64,000 bases of DNA from Paulinella micropora (GCA_019918135.1 WBZZ01004744.1:1-64000); one strand, 5' to 3'. Counted from the stretch's first letter, positions 37,952 through 48,340 are shown. Translations and numbers: made by a program. Notes: generated by a model from the letters alone, not told the origin.

Positions 37952-40396
37952 TTATTCATCATCGTCATCGTCAAAAGCCCATTCATTATCGCCATAAATA
38001 ATCTTCCATTGATTTTTACACTCTTCTAAGGTTGGTAAATCTACGTATTTAATTCTTACACCTGCTTCTGTTGTTTTCTTCTTTTCTACCACATTTGGCA
38101 TCAGTTTTCTAAGACTAGTCCAGAAACTAACCCGCGAAGTGTGCGGGTCATTCGCATTTGCTTTATACGCATCGTATAATGCTTCTTTTGAAACTTCTCC
38201 ACCAAAATGAATTTCTGGAAAGTCTTTCGTGATATATCCCAAGTTCAAGCAATCCAACCACCACTTTCTCAACTTTGAAAGAGATTTTACTTTTTGTTCT
38301 CGTAGCTCCTTTGTAATGATTGTTTCGCGGTCGTTAAACTCGCTGAGGTCTCGTTCAAGGAGAAACTTTGCCAGTCGTTGCCTATCAATAGACCTAATAT
38401 CCGCAATCACTTTTCTCTTTTCGTCTGTTTTCATGAGTGCCAGTTCGTCAGACACTTCAAGGACGAGCCATCGTTGCTCAGTGGTTCCCGCTGGCACTAC
38501 CCATTCTTCGTTTGAAGCAAGGACTAAGAATAACATATTTTCTAATGTTAAATTTGGTAAATATTTTTGTTTAAGAGTGAGCGTGTTTTCTGATACAAGT
38601 TTCTTAATTGTTCCCGCCCGTTCTTTATCACCACCCCATACCATTTCGTCCATAAATACTACGATTGCTTTTGCGAGTTGCGCGTTGAAATCGCCCAATA
38701 TTTCTCTAACGTCAGACGGCTGGAAGTAATAATCGGCACCAATTATATCTTTGAATATTTCAAGAATAATCCCCTTACCTGCTCGTTCAGTGCTGGTCAA
38801 AACTAATGATAAGTGTAGTTTTTGCCACGGCTTTTGGTAAATGCTCGCAAACATATCAAGCACCTTTTTATATATGTCCTGCCTCCCCCCGCACCATCTG
38901 TTTAGGATATGTTGAAAGAATGCTTCATTTTTTTCTTCTTCCGCCGTGAAGGATTTCACGTCTTTTAATGTGTCCGCTGGGATTTCAAAACCCTTAAACA
39001 AGTTATAAAATCCTTGTTTGTCGTTATCAAAGTATGCCTTGGGGTCAAAGATTACGTCATTTACTTCGCGCCTTCTCGGATGTGTAGTCCATATTTTATA
39101 CAAATCAACAACATTTAATGTGGCGGGGTTTTTACCATATGATATCCAGTCCTCCTTTGATAGTTTCGTCCTTACTCTTTTGTTTTTGAAGAATGACTCC
39201 ATTGCTGACTCCGTCTTATAACGAAATACCTTCTTGCCTTTGGAATCAACGTATTCTTCAATTATAGTCGGCTTTGCCAAGTTAGCAAAAGTGTATGAAT
39301 TATTCATCCACGCCAAAGCAGTATCTATCAACTCGTTGAATTTTACTTTAGTATCACATTCGCTGGCAAGTCGGCGCAGGTCATCAATCGTGTTGATATT
39401 ACGGATGATTAGTGGTGATAATTCGTGAATTTTCATACCTTTACCCTCGCAACTGCTATCATGGCAGTAGAAATACAGGCCGTCTCTTCTCCATACTACA
39501 TAGCAATTGTCGCTGGTGTTTTCTTCCCCGTTTATAATACATACTCGTGTCCCCTTGGTTTTCAAAACAAACATTCTCTGCTTTATTTCAGCAATTTCTA
39601 CATTTGGTATTTTGCGGAGTATAATTCCACGTATTTCGTCCAGTGTAATATGTTGATATCGTTTCAAAGTTGTATATTCGGGAATTTTGACTTCGTAGAA
39701 TGTATTGTCATCGGGGCGCATAATCAGATAATCATCTATTTCTACATCTTGTAGCAGTTTCAAAGTGTTTGTTTTTGGTGTGTATGAATACGGGAGCAAA
39801 GCGCGGTCGCTATCCTCTTTATGAGAGTAGATAGTGCGAAAAGCCCTGTTTTTGTTATAGACGGAGATATCAAGTATAGTCCGCAACTCAATATTCTTGT
39901 CGGCTCGTTCAAATGTGAAGCAAAGGTCGGGATAATCTTTTTCAATCACCACTTCCACATACTTCCAAAATTCTTTTTGTGTTTCGCAGTTTTTAAACAC
40001 CAAGCCGTTATCGTAAGAAAAATGGCACGACATTTTACCATCCTTACACGCGTCTAAGAATTTGGCTTTTTTGGGATTATACTTCAAGCCTACATTAGTA
40101 AATACGTTTTCCATAAGCGTGTTCCACCGCTCATACATTTTTTCTCGCGTGATTGATAATTCATCGCCGTCAATGTCGGCAAACATTCGTTGGGGTTTGT
40201 TTTCCATTAATACTTCATAGTATTGCTTTTGGTCATCGGGCGTGCTTTCAATCAATTCAATGAAATCCTCTTGGCATGGCATAGTGGCGAATTGTTTATT
40301 CCCCCACTTGATAAGAACCGCATCTTGTGGTTTATCTCTCAGTGCTTCTTCTTGTTTGTAATACCATTGGTTATTGGTCAGTGTCGGTGCGGTCAT
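37952..40396 (-). CDS. PrimPol-SF3 primase-helicase (D5-like)
   Basis: It has 814 residues. An archaeo-eukaryotic primase domain occupies about 60-320: metal-binding FADIDGDE (Asp74, Asp76), SCHFSYD (S123/H125) and LDISVYNKNRAFR (Asp176, Arg184), then a zinc-like C...CHDSSC (298, 311-316). A superfamily 3 helicase follows at about 490-680: Walker A TSTERAGKG, Walker B IVVFMDEM (578-585) and motif C LVLASNE (624-630). The tail ends with an acidic run (DDDDDE). This is the replicative primase-helicase of Polinton-like viruses and giant-virus relatives; it loads on and unwinds the element genome and primes synthesis. A DNA polymerase is not encoded nearby, so host or helper-virus polymerase would be needed (inference). 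Confidence 0.88.
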   Translation of the reverse strand: MTAPTLTNNQWYYKQEEALRDKPQDAVLIKWGNKQFATMPCQEDFIELIESTPDDQKQYYEVLMENKPQRMFADIDGDELSITREKMYERWNTLMENVFTNVGLKYNPKKAKFLDACKDGKMSCHFSYDNGLVFKNCETQKEFWKYVEVVIEKDYPDLCFTFERADKNIELRTILDISVYNKNRAFRTIYSHKEDSDRALLPYSYTPKTNTLKLLQDVEIDDYLIMRPDDNTFYEVKIPEYTTLKRYQHITLDEIRGIILRKIPNVEIAEIKQRMFVLKTKGTRVCIINGEENTSDNCYVVWRRDGLYFYCHDSSCEGKGMKIHELSPLIIRNINTIDDLRRLASECDTKVKFNELIDTALAWMNNSYTFANLAKPTIIEEYVDSKGKKVFRYKTESAMESFFKNKRVRTKLSKEDWISYGKNPATLNVVDLYKIWTTHPRRREVNDVIFDPKAYFDNDKQGFYNLFKGFEIPADTLKDVKSFTAEEEKNEAFFQHILNRWCGGRQDIYKKVLDMFASIYQKPWQKLHLSLVLTSTERAGKGIILEIFKDIIGADYYFQPSDVREILGDFNAQLAKAIVVFMDEMVWGGDKERAGTIKKLVSENTLTLKQKYLPNLTLENMLFLVLASNEEWVVPAGTTEQRWLVLEVSDELALMKTDEKRKVIADIRSIDRQRLAKFLLERDLSEFNDRETIITKELREQKVKSLSKLRKWWLDCLNLGYITKDFPEIHFGGEVSKEALYDAYKANANDPHTSRVSFWTSLRKLMPNVVEKKKTTEAGVRIKYVDLPTLEECKNQWKIIYGDNEWAFDDDDDE

Positions 40397-40537
40397 GTTA
40401 TATAGTCGCTCGGATATTTTTATAAAAATAAATTAATTATTCTATATATCCATATACCCATGTATATCATTGTCCTTAATAGAAAATTAGATTTTTTTAT
40501 ATATCGTTATAACAAAAAAAACAACTTGTTTCTTTTC

Positions 40538-41050
40538 TTACTTATTCAAGCACCCGCAGGGTATAAATCCTTTGTATTGCCCGCAATGTTCGCAATACTT
40601 CAACCTATTTATTAAGCAGGCTTTGTGATAATACTTGTCTCTGTTCGGGTATTTTTCTACAATCTTTTTTGGAATTGCCCTATTGCTATCACAATAACAA
40701 CAAAAATTAATGTTCGGATTGTCAAGGGTGCGGATGAGCAATGACAGGTCTTCGTTCATTGTATCGTTCTTAAACCGCTTGATACATTCAGAGCCTAGCA
40801 CCATTTCTCTCCCGTTTTTTACGTTTTTTACAATGTAATTCTTTGTAATCTCGTGTGAGCAACAACAATATTGTTCTTCCCCTTTTTCTATACTCTCCAT
40901 AAGTTTCCAGTCGGCCGTGTTCCACTTTCCATCAGGCGATAGAAATGAAACGGCATTGACTAGATTTAGAAAATAACTTCCATTCACGTAATCCAAATGG
41001 AGTTGTAAGTCTTCATACGTCCAATACGATCGGCGGTGAGAGGTGTCCAT
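40538..41050 (-). CDS. Zinc-binding protein (170 residues)
   Basis: It has CCCSHEITKNYIVKNV, LGSECIKRFKN and a carboxy set of CCYC, CLI, CEHCGQY, CGCLNK that would make two or three zinc sites. The CSH...VGS/LGSxCIxxF pattern is familiar from small proteins of mimivirus-like viruses (from memory). It could bind nucleic acid. It ends near 40,538; the spacer 40,397-40,537 is AT-rich and holds nothing else I see. Confidence 0.65.
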   Translation of the reverse strand: MDTSHRRSYWTYEDLQLHLDYVNGSYFLNLVNAVSFLSPDGKWNTADWKLMESIEKGEEQYCCCSHEITKNYIVKNVKNGREMVLGSECIKRFKNDTMNEDLSLLIRTLDNPNINFCCYCDSNRAIPKKIVEKYPNRDKYYHKACLINRLKYCEHCGQYKGFIPCGCLNK

Positions 41051-41091
41051 GGTTTATATAATAGTGTATATATTTTTATATATAAAATAAA

Positions 41092-41319
41092 TTATATATT
41101 ATTTAACATACTATTACGAAAAGCCCTTAATTCAAGTAATTCGGCTTTTTGTTTTTCGTATTTCTCCTTCCGCATTATTTTTATCCTTTCTTGGTTCTTA
41201 TAATAGTATGCCTTCGCATTTTCCCTATTCTTATCAGGATGAGCCTTCAAAAATGCTTTCGCCCTTTCCCTTCTCCGTTGAACGATTTCTTCCTTAGTGA
41301 ATTGAGGTGTCCTCGGCAT
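41092..41319 (-). CDS. Small basic coiled-coil protein (75 residues)
   Basis: Highly Lys/Arg/Glu-rich (RRRERAKAFLKAHPDKNREN), it resembles the tail segments of viral GIY-YIG and HNH proteins that carry KAYYYKNQERIK-type repeats. It is the last gene before the right terminal repeat; a degraded copy is at 17,376-17,593. Probably DNA-binding. Confidence 0.55.
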   Translation of the reverse strand: MPRTPQFTKEEIVQRRRERAKAFLKAHPDKNRENAKAYYYKNQERIKIMRKEKYEKQKAELLELRAFRNSMLNNI

Positions 41320-41399
41320 TATATATATAATTATATTATTTTAATTATTTTAAATAGAAATCTCCCCACCCCGCGTTAAAAACACGTAAATCGTCGTTT

Positions 41400-41705
41400 A
41401 ACAAGGTCGGACACCTGAGAGTGCTATTAAGCACTCAAGAGAGAGAAATTCGTTTTAGTATTAATCGTGTCCGAGGTGTCCGAGTCCGACCTTTTTTTTT
41501 AGAAATTTTTTAAGGTCTATTAGACAAAAGGGGGACAGGAGGAAAATTTTTTTTTTTTTTAATAAAAGGTCGGACAGGTCGGACACTATAAAAAAAAGTT
41601 AATACGAAGAAGAATTATATAATAAATACCGAAATTTAATGAGGAAAAAGTGGCCGACCTTTAAAAAACAGGGTCGGACACGGCCGACCTTAAGGTCGGA
41701 CAGCA
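41400..41705. promoter_or_regulatory. GTCCGACC iteron cluster, candidate origin (right)
   Basis: This is the inverted counterpart of 20,826-21,125 with the same units (for example GGTCGGACA at 41,404 and 41,568) and the same GAGTGCT/AGCACTC hairpin. Confidence 0.55.
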
Positions 41706-41768
41706 ACAGGAGAAGGTATTATCACTCCCACTGCTCTTATATTCACCCAAAAATGTTATGGCTAAGCA

Positions 41769-41869
41769 AAAAAAGGTTGCCGTGCGGTGGAAAAACATCA
41801 ATTAGAATTGAACTTGCAACTATTTTTTTCACGATGTGCTTACTAACCATTTTGCCACCACACGGAACC
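41769..41869 (-). ncRNA. Pol III-like hairpin, right copy
   Basis: This is the inverted copy of 20,657-20,758, with the same A-box-like and B-box-like motifs and T run on the minus strand. Confidence 0.35.
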
Positions 41870-42060
41870 CTAAATAATTTGTTGAAAAAAATGGTATTTG
41901 AAGTATTACCGCCAGTCTATTTTTTTAAAGAAAATTATAGAAAATTCTATTTTCGGGAAAACCACCAGCAACACCCAGACAGCGCGCTGTCTGGCTGTCT
42001 GGCTGTCTGTAGGCTTCAGACAAAAAATCGGAATTCTGTCTGGACAGGTTTTCATGGAAA

Positions 42061-42596
42061 CCATGTCTCTAATCCCACGAGAAAATAAAACTAAAAATGA
42101 ATGGGTTGATGAATTTGAAATACGACAAACAGGAATAGACAGACTTAAAAAAGATAAAATAGTATGCGAAGAAAGAATTTCTAAAGCAGATAAAGAAATT
42201 TCTCGTCTCGTTGAAAAGAAACAGCCTGACGTAGTAAAACTAGAGGCTATAAATGAGATGATGCGACGATTAATTATTGAAAATAATGAAGTAGAGGAAG
42301 ACCGAATTGTTCGCTTGAGAAAAAAGAAATTGGAAAAAAAAATAAACAAAGAACGAGATAATTTCTATAAGTGGAAAAATGACAATCGTGGCCAACTTTC
42401 CGCTATTGTTATGAATAAAATTCTCGTTGGTATTGAAAAAGAACATTTATCATTTAATTCTTCGTTTAATAAATACTCCAGTGATGGTATTAACGAATAC
42501 GTAAATGATAGTATTAATGTTAGCATTAAACGAGAACATAACAGAAACATGCACAGAGTCTATAGAACCGAGAGTGCGGATAGCAACTCGGAATAA
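42061..42596 (+). CDS. Terminal-repeat gene 2 (coiled coil), right copy
   Basis: This is the second copy of the gene at 19,930-20,472, with an almost identical product; METMSLIPREN is again the most likely start region. The 20-bp palindrome CCAGACAGCGCGCTGTCTGG is upstream at 41,975-41,994. Confidence 0.6.
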
Positions 42597-42752
42597 AAAG
42601 ACTTTAGTGTAAAATGTTGATCTAAAATATGTTGATTTAAAAATCAACATTATCAACATACATTGGTTTTTTTCAAAACCAAGGGGTTTAACACCCCACC
42701 CTTATTCAAAGAAATTTCTATCACACATGCTTTTTGGTGTGTGTGATAGAAT

Positions 42753-43163
42753 ATGGGAGAGCCGAATGAAGTAGCCGACCAACTCGGCGAAATGAACATC
42801 GCCCCTACCCCTGCCCGTGCTGGTAAGTCCTCAATCTTAAACATGTTTGAGATATTAATGAATGTGGTTGTAGGTTTCTGGAAGACTTGGGAGCGGGTTG
42901 AAAAGAAAGCCCCTGCCGAAGACATGCAACTCACGCGCGTGTCTGCTGGGTTTGTTGGGCTTAGTTTGGTGAATGGTTTTGACGCCTTTCAAAAGGATGT
43001 CAAGTATTTTACTCGCCATGATGAGCGAAGCGAGGATTATCTTTTCGCTTGGGTTCCTCTGGACAGAACCATGAGGAACCCGAGAAAGAAAACTTACTTT
43101 CTCGTTTCGCTTCAGGTTGGGGGAGGGAGGAAATCCTTGTCTTTCCCTCCCTCTCTGCTTTAA
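42753..43163 (+). CDS. Terminal-repeat gene 1, right copy
   Basis: This is the second copy of the gene at 19,308-19,775. The two products agree over most of their length and differ at the carboxy end. A short hairpin (TCACACATGCTTTTTGGTGTGTGTGA-type, about 42,721-42,746) precedes its start in both repeats. Confidence 0.55.
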   Translation: MGEPNEVADQLGEMNIAPTPARAGKSSILNMFEILMNVVVGFWKTWERVEKKAPAEDMQLTRVSAGFVGLSLVNGFDAFQKDVKYFTRHDERSEDYLFAWVPLDRTMRNPRKKTYFLVSLQVGGGRKSLSFPPSLL

Positions 43164-43287
43164 TGAAAAAAGTGGGAGATAACGAAGAGAGCATCAATTG
43201 GTTTGTCCCCATTGATTAAAATCATTTTTTATTAATTGACTTGGGTTTTCTCATTGTGTTATCCCCCCGCCCCCGTTTGTGGTGTGA

Positions 43288-43694
43288 TCATTTATGTTGG
43301 ATAGACAGGTCTATGTTTTATATTATAAAATAAGCATTAGAAACATAAAAACACAACATAGGACACAACAAAAACGGACATTCAAACATATCAAAAACAT
43401 ATCTTTGTTTCACAAAAAACGACACATGAAGCACACTAAGAGAGATTTCAACGAAATAACGATAAAAAACATTATATACGCAGTATATATACCATTTTAT
43501 GAAATAAAATGTGTTTTTTATCGTTATTTCGTTGAAATCTCTCTTAGTGTGCTTCATGTGTCGTTTTTTGTGAAACAAAGATATGTTTTTGATATGTTTG
43601 AATGTCCGTTTTTGTTGTGTCCTATGTTGTGTTTTTATGTTTCTAATGCTTATTTTATAATATAAAACATAGACCTGTCTATCCAACATAAATG
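43288..43694. repeat. Terminal palindrome B' (right end of copy 2)
   Basis: This is the same 407-bp palindrome as at the left end, with arms 43,288-43,470 and 43,512-43,694 and an AT-rich centre containing TTATATACGCAGTATATATA. TGATCA lies at its inner border (43,285-43,290). The outer border runs into a (TA)n tract that links it to palindrome C. Confidence 0.92.
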
Positions 43695-43711
43695 ATATAT
43701 ATATATATATA

Positions 43712-44017
43712 TCATTTATGTGTTGCGGACCTGTCCATTCGTATATTAAATACAAGCACAGAAAAGACAAAAAACACACCTTTGTTTTACAAAAACACCT
43801 TAGTTTTTCGTCATTTACATAAATTTCATTTATATTATTTTTGTCGTCATTTTGACTAAATCTCGCTTAGTGTGCTTAGTTTGTCGTATTTTTGTAAAAC
43901 AAAGGTGTGTTTTTGTAAAACAAAGGTGTGTGTTTTTGTAAAACAAAGTTGTGTTTTTTGTCTTTTCTGTGCTTGTATTTAATATACGAATGGACAGGTC
44001 CGCAACACATAAATGAT
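43712..44017. repeat. Terminal palindrome C (left end of copy 3)
   Basis: It begins TCATTTATGTGTTGCGGACC and ends with the complement, again followed by TGATCA. The arms are slightly unequal because a short unit (TTTTGTAAAACAAAGGTGTG) is repeated on one side. The sequence family is that of palindrome A (GACCTGTCCATTcGTaTATTAAATACAAGCACAG-type arm), consistent with copies 1 and 3 belonging to one lineage. Confidence 0.88.
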
Positions 44018-44376
44018 CATGTAGTATAGGGTGCCACTTCAGGACAGATCTTCAGTGCAGTTTCTCTAGAGAAACCACACTAAGAGCCGTTATTTAGTTT
44101 TCTCTCTAAGTTCAAAACAACAATTTCATTAGAATCTCTCTCTTACTGCGAAAAGTTGTCCAAGTGCCCGCAAGTAAAAATTCAACTTGGTGGCTTTTTA
44201 GCGACAACGCCTAGGTGTCTGGTGTTGCCGATATTGGTCCATTTTTTTGCTGATATGATCAAAATTGGATGGATCTTAAAAGTTCAACGGGGGAGGGGGG
44301 GGCAACAAACGAAGTTCGTGGGGGGAGGGGCGATAGCCACACGAGTAAGGGGGAAAAAAGAGTTTTGCTAACGTGA

Positions 44377-44708
44377 TCAGAATTGAAGGGATTTTAAATA
44401 TTCAATATTAGGGTTTGTTTCTTTCTGCTTCTCTTTCTGCTTCTCTTTGAGATATTCCTCTTTGTATTTGCTTAATATTTCCTTATTAATTTCTCTGTAT
44501 TTCTTCTGTTGCTCTTGGATCTTATCATTATTTTTCTTATAATATTCCCTTCGTTGTTTATTTATCTTATCCTTGTTTGCTTCTCTATATTTCCTCTGTT
44601 GCTCTTTAATTTTCTCCTTATTGTTTTCCACATATTTTTCCCTATATCGTACCTCCTCCGATCAGGGAGACTAAACACAGCCTTTATTTCCTCTATGATA
44701 GAACTCAT
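44377..44708 (-). pseudogene. Terminal-repeat gene of the copy-1/copy-3 lineage (copy 3)
   Basis: It is the inverted homologue of the Lys/Glu-rich gene at 17,899-18,216 (shared QQKKYREINKE and EYLKSLQF end). It is broken at its 5' side. Confidence 0.55.
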
Positions 44709-44796
44709 TATATATACGATGAATAGTATATGCTTAATACATAATTCAATGATTGAATATAAGAGCAGGCGCGAGAGATTGTCTTCTCCTATTGGT

Positions 44797-44931
44797 GTCC
44801 AACCCCAAGGTTGGCCACGGCCAAGCGAATTTTCAAAAGGTTGGACACTTTTTAGTTATTAAATTTCGGTATTTATTATATTATTCTTCTTACTATTATC
44901 TATATTTTAACTTGTCCAAGTTGTCCAACCT
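44797..44931. promoter_or_regulatory. GTCCAACC iterons (copy 3 terminal repeat)
   Basis: The units GTCCAACC, GGTTGGCC, GGTTGGAC, GTCCAAG and GTCCAACC sit at the places where copy 2 has GTCCGACC units, in the same shared AT-rich skeleton. The change of G to A (C to T on the other strand) is made in essentially all units. Confidence 0.6.
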
Positions 44932-45188
44932 TTTATTAAGAAATGAAAATTTTTTTTGTCGTCTCCCGTTTTTATACAATAAGGAAAAATAATTTTCCGC
45001 CCGCGGGTATTGGCCTCGGTCAATTCGGGCTTCATTATTACTAACACGGGTTTGTCTCTCTCAGACTGCTACTATTAACAAGAACTGGCCGAGTGGTTTT
45101 AACAACATTTAGGGACATATCGGGGGTAATATGGATTTTTAATTTAAAATAATTAAAATAATATAAACTTGTCTAATATACACTGAGG

Positions 45189-46514
45189 ATGTGGAGCGAA
45201 GATGATAAGAAACTTGTTAGGCAGTTAAAAGTTGCTACTACTGAAAGTAAAATTTATGAAGTCATGTCTAACTTCTACGATTGAGTTGAAACCAAGTGTC
45301 GCGTTTCATAATGCTATCATATTGCTATTTAGCACACCAACGAGTGATGAAGAGGCATTTGAAGCACTAAAAGTCATATATCCAAAATATGCTATTGTCT
45401 ACCCTAATTTGAATAGTAGAAGGCAAAGACTTTCTGAGGTGAGAAAAAAGCAATAGAGCCTTATCAAAGTGAAAAAGTATATGAAATGAGCAAACTGGAT
45501 AAGCATTTTAATCTGAATGAAGACGAGCGAATTGATATCGTTGAGGGGTATAAGAAAGATGTCAAAGCCAAAAATGAACAAAAAATACAGATTGATGTCA
45601 GTGATGTAATGGCTAAAATGAACGATATGATATTAAGTAATGACCCTTATCTGAAACTACTTGCTTTGATGATAGCAATTGGAGCAAGGCCTGTTGAAAT
45701 ATTTGACAAAAACACAGACGAATTGATACCAGATAAACCAAGTTGGTTGCGAGTGAATAACCTAGCAAAGAAAAGAGAAGGACAAGAAAAGAATTGGACT
45801 GAGAGGCATGTTGTCCTTTTCACTCCTGAATTCGTAATAGAAAAAGTAAATTCAATACGGAACCATTCTAAGAAAAAGGGAGCAGTCATTATTAACAACG
45901 AGTGTGTGCTTGATAAACAAAAGAATAATGAACTAAATAAAAGAATTATTAAAATCTTTCCTTGGCTTTCGGAATACGATGTGACGTATGTTGCGAAAAC
46001 TATATGCTAGTTTGTCGTATAGTAATTTCGCCAATCCGAAATTAGAGAATTTTAATACGTGGGTTTCTAATGTTCTTGGTCATGGTGATATGCTTACTAG
46101 TTTTAGTTATAGTTGGGTTAATGTGGCAGACCCTGAAGAAATAAAAGCAGAAGAAATTAAAACGGAATTAGAGGAGTTAAGAAGAAAGATAGATTTATGT
46201 TTGAATTTAAATAATATTAATGAAACTGAAAGCGAAAACGGAGAAGAAACAGAAAGCAAATATCAATCATTAGGAAAAAAGCGAGCAGAGAGGATAAGCA
46301 TAAATTGCTCGAACAGATTTACAACGATAATCCAAATATTACAAATACTAAACTACGACAATTAAGCAAGATTGGGGCAGTTATTGTTAATAAGTTTATC
46401 AAAGAGAAAAAAGAAGCAAAACCACAAGCAGAAACCGCGACAGAGGAAATAAAAGCACCATTAAGAAGAAGCACAAGAAACAAAACAAAAAGATTAATAC
46501 TTAACAACGATTAA
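45189..46514 (+). pseudogene. Telomere-resolvase-like recombinase remnant (copy 3)
   Basis: It is homologous along its length to 21,216-22,586 with the catalytic core motifs (GARPVEIF; LRKLYASLSYSNF; VLGHGDMLTSFSYS) still readable. It is broken. Its preserved motifs in an independent lineage support the domain call. Confidence 0.78.
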
Positions 46515-46767
46515 AGGCGGTTCGCGATATCTTGCCCTAATATTAGACTTTTGTCTATAGCAATTAATAGAACAGATTGTGAAAAACTGAACCATCTACA
46601 TCATCAATATCAACTGCTATAATAGGGGGGTGTGATTGGAATGTGCGAGACAAACCGCATATATTGCAAAATTCTTTTTTATAATTCTGCTGGGACATTT
46701 CTGAATAAACAAATGTTCTTATGTGTCCAACTATATCGCTTGGCAATTCTTGTATTATTACGCACAT
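46512..46767 (-). pseudogene. Remnant of small zinc-ribbon-like protein (copy 3)
   Basis: It is homologous to 22,563-22,838 (ELPSDIVGHIRTFVYSE and CNICG retained) and broken. Confidence 0.6.
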
Positions 46768-46791
46768 ATTTTATATAATATAAAATATAAA

Positions 46792-47870
46792 ATGAACCTT
46801 TTTGGTCAAAGCACGAATGCACCATCGTCATCAACTACATCGTCATCTTCTTCTATATCTATTGATAGCATTAAAGATGCTTTACCAACAACGGCCTTTG
46901 GAGAATTGCGAACGGCCACTTTGTCACCAGTATTACAAAATGTATGCACATATGGTATTAATACACGATTCTTTGATATCGTTCAGACAAATGGCGGGGT
47001 GGTATCAACTGCTAATTCAATGGCAGTTTTGACTACATCGGCCTTAGGTAATTCAACCGCACAAATCACGACTATTGAACGAGCCGAATATAGAAGTGGT
47101 ATGGGCTTAGTTGCTAGATTTTCCACATTGTTTCCGTCATCCATTGCAGCAGATAGTTTCAATTGCGATATTGGCATAGGCACACCAGCAGATAATTTAT
47201 GTTTTAGACAATCAAGTTTGGGAATGTCCATTGTGAGAACTGCGGGAAGTGTAGAAAATGTGGTTAGTCAATATGCGTGGAATGTTGATAAATGTAATAA
47301 TACTGGAAACTTCCCTACGATTGATTTTACTAAATTGAATGTGTTTGAAATAGTTGTTCAATATCTGGGTAGTGGTCAGATTACATGCAAAATACAAAAC
47401 CCACGAACTGGACGAATGGAAGTAATTCATTCAATTCAATACGCGAGCACTGCTACCACTCCATCATTGGATCAAGCGGCGTTTGCGATTTATGCGAAGG
47501 CATATTCGTCAAGTCTTGGATCCGTTGTAATGAAAACGGCGAGCATGTTTTTGGCAGTTGAAGGGAATATTGATCGGACTATTTCTATAACTAACTCGTA
47601 TGATAATGTCAAGAGTATAGGATCAACTGAGAATGCCATATTTACCATCAGAAACCGCGCCACATTCAACAGCAAAACGAAATACAACATAATATACTTT
47701 GAGAATTTATGTATCAGCAATTCAGACACTAAAACATGTATCGCGAGAATTATTCTTAATACCACATTGGGAGGAACACCTTCTTATTCAAATTACGATA
47801 CCGCTACATCTTTAGCAGAAGTTGATACGGCAGGAACTACAAGAACGGGCGGAAGTGTGATATTCTTGAA
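46792..47870 (+). pseudogene. Remnant of beta-rich virion protein (copy 3)
   Basis: It is homologous to most of the protein at 22,888-24,237, with high similarity over the main domain. The gene is incomplete. Confidence 0.72.
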
Positions 47871-48340
47871 GACGAAAAGCGAACCCGCAAAAATTTCCTC
47901 CTTCGTGTCTCCTCAAGTGATAAAACAGAATCAAAATCCGCTTCTACTCACAATGACCGTTTCGTTGTTGATCTCCCAGCAACTGGTCGTAGTATTGATA
48001 TAATCAGTGCTTATGTCGTTAAGAGTATCTCTATCACAAATGTTTTCCCAAATATACCGAGTTATGCCAACACTCTCATATTAATTAAAACAACGGGATC
48101 CGCTACAAAAACGGCAATCGTAACAGAAAATCAATACATCATTGATACATTTATTACCGCCCTTCAATCTGCAATTAATTCAGCAATTACCCCTAACTCC
48201 GTAGTTATAACTTTGAACTCCGTTAATAAATTGAATTTCGCATTCACTGGTGATACGTATGCTTTTGATTACGATAATAGCACGATTAGAGACAAAATCG
48301 GACTAACTGCCGATATTTCGGCCGCGGCGAGTGCCACGAT
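47868..48340 (+). pseudogene. Fragment of the penton gene in opposite orientation (copy 3)
   Basis: The sequence matches the 5' half of the penton-like gene of copy 2 (about 24,735-25,207) but lies on the + strand, so copy 3 was rearranged here. It runs directly into GC-rich DNA. Confidence 0.75.

Larger units (their letters stand above)
18834..43694 (+). mobile_element. Polinton-like element, copy 2 (whole or nearly whole, 24.9 kb)
   Basis: The element is bounded by inverted repeats at 18,834-21,175 and 41,352-43,694 and encodes a full virion module (major capsid, penton-like protein, packaging ATPase, fibre, further virion proteins) and a replication/recombination module (primase-helicase, resolvase-like tyrosine recombinase). 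Its two terminal repeats are nearly identical, so it is young relative to copies 1 and 3. All large genes are open; at most a few breaks are suspected. The AT-rich base composition contrasts sharply with the GC-rich DNA to the right. It may be an integrated virus or a mobile element. No maturation protease and no protein-primed polymerase were found between the repeats. Confidence 0.88.
41352..43694 (-). repeat. Right terminal inverted repeat of copy 2 (2.34 kb)
   Basis: This is the reverse complement of 18,834-21,175. The inner edge lies right after the promoter of the small basic protein gene at 41,092-41,319; the outer edge is the CATAAATGA box followed by a (TA)n tract at about 43,692-43,712. 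It carries second copies of both terminal-repeat genes, so these are diploid in the element. Confidence 0.93.
43712..45150 (+). repeat. Left terminal repeat of copy 3 (other TIR type)
   Basis: This is the inverted counterpart of the copy-1 right end. It contains palindrome C (43,712-44,017), the GC-rich patch (about 44,285-44,365), a remnant of the Lys/Glu-rich gene on the minus strand and GTCCAACC-type short repeats (44,797-44,931). The skeleton ATTAAATTTCGGTATTTATT at about 44,859 is shared with the copy-2 repeat at about 20,886, so the two repeat types are distant homologues. The segment 44,018-44,280 holds nothing I recognise. Confidence 0.75.

Noticed and set aside
41352-43694. LTR retroelement or retroviral long terminal repeats
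   Set aside because: The repeats are inverted, not direct, and no reverse transcriptase, gag or retroviral integrase is seen.
1-48300. A classical Polinton/Maverick or a Mavirus-type virophage
   Set aside because: No protein-primed DNA polymerase B, no retroviral-type integrase and no Ulp1-like maturation protease were found; the recombinase is of the tyrosine type.
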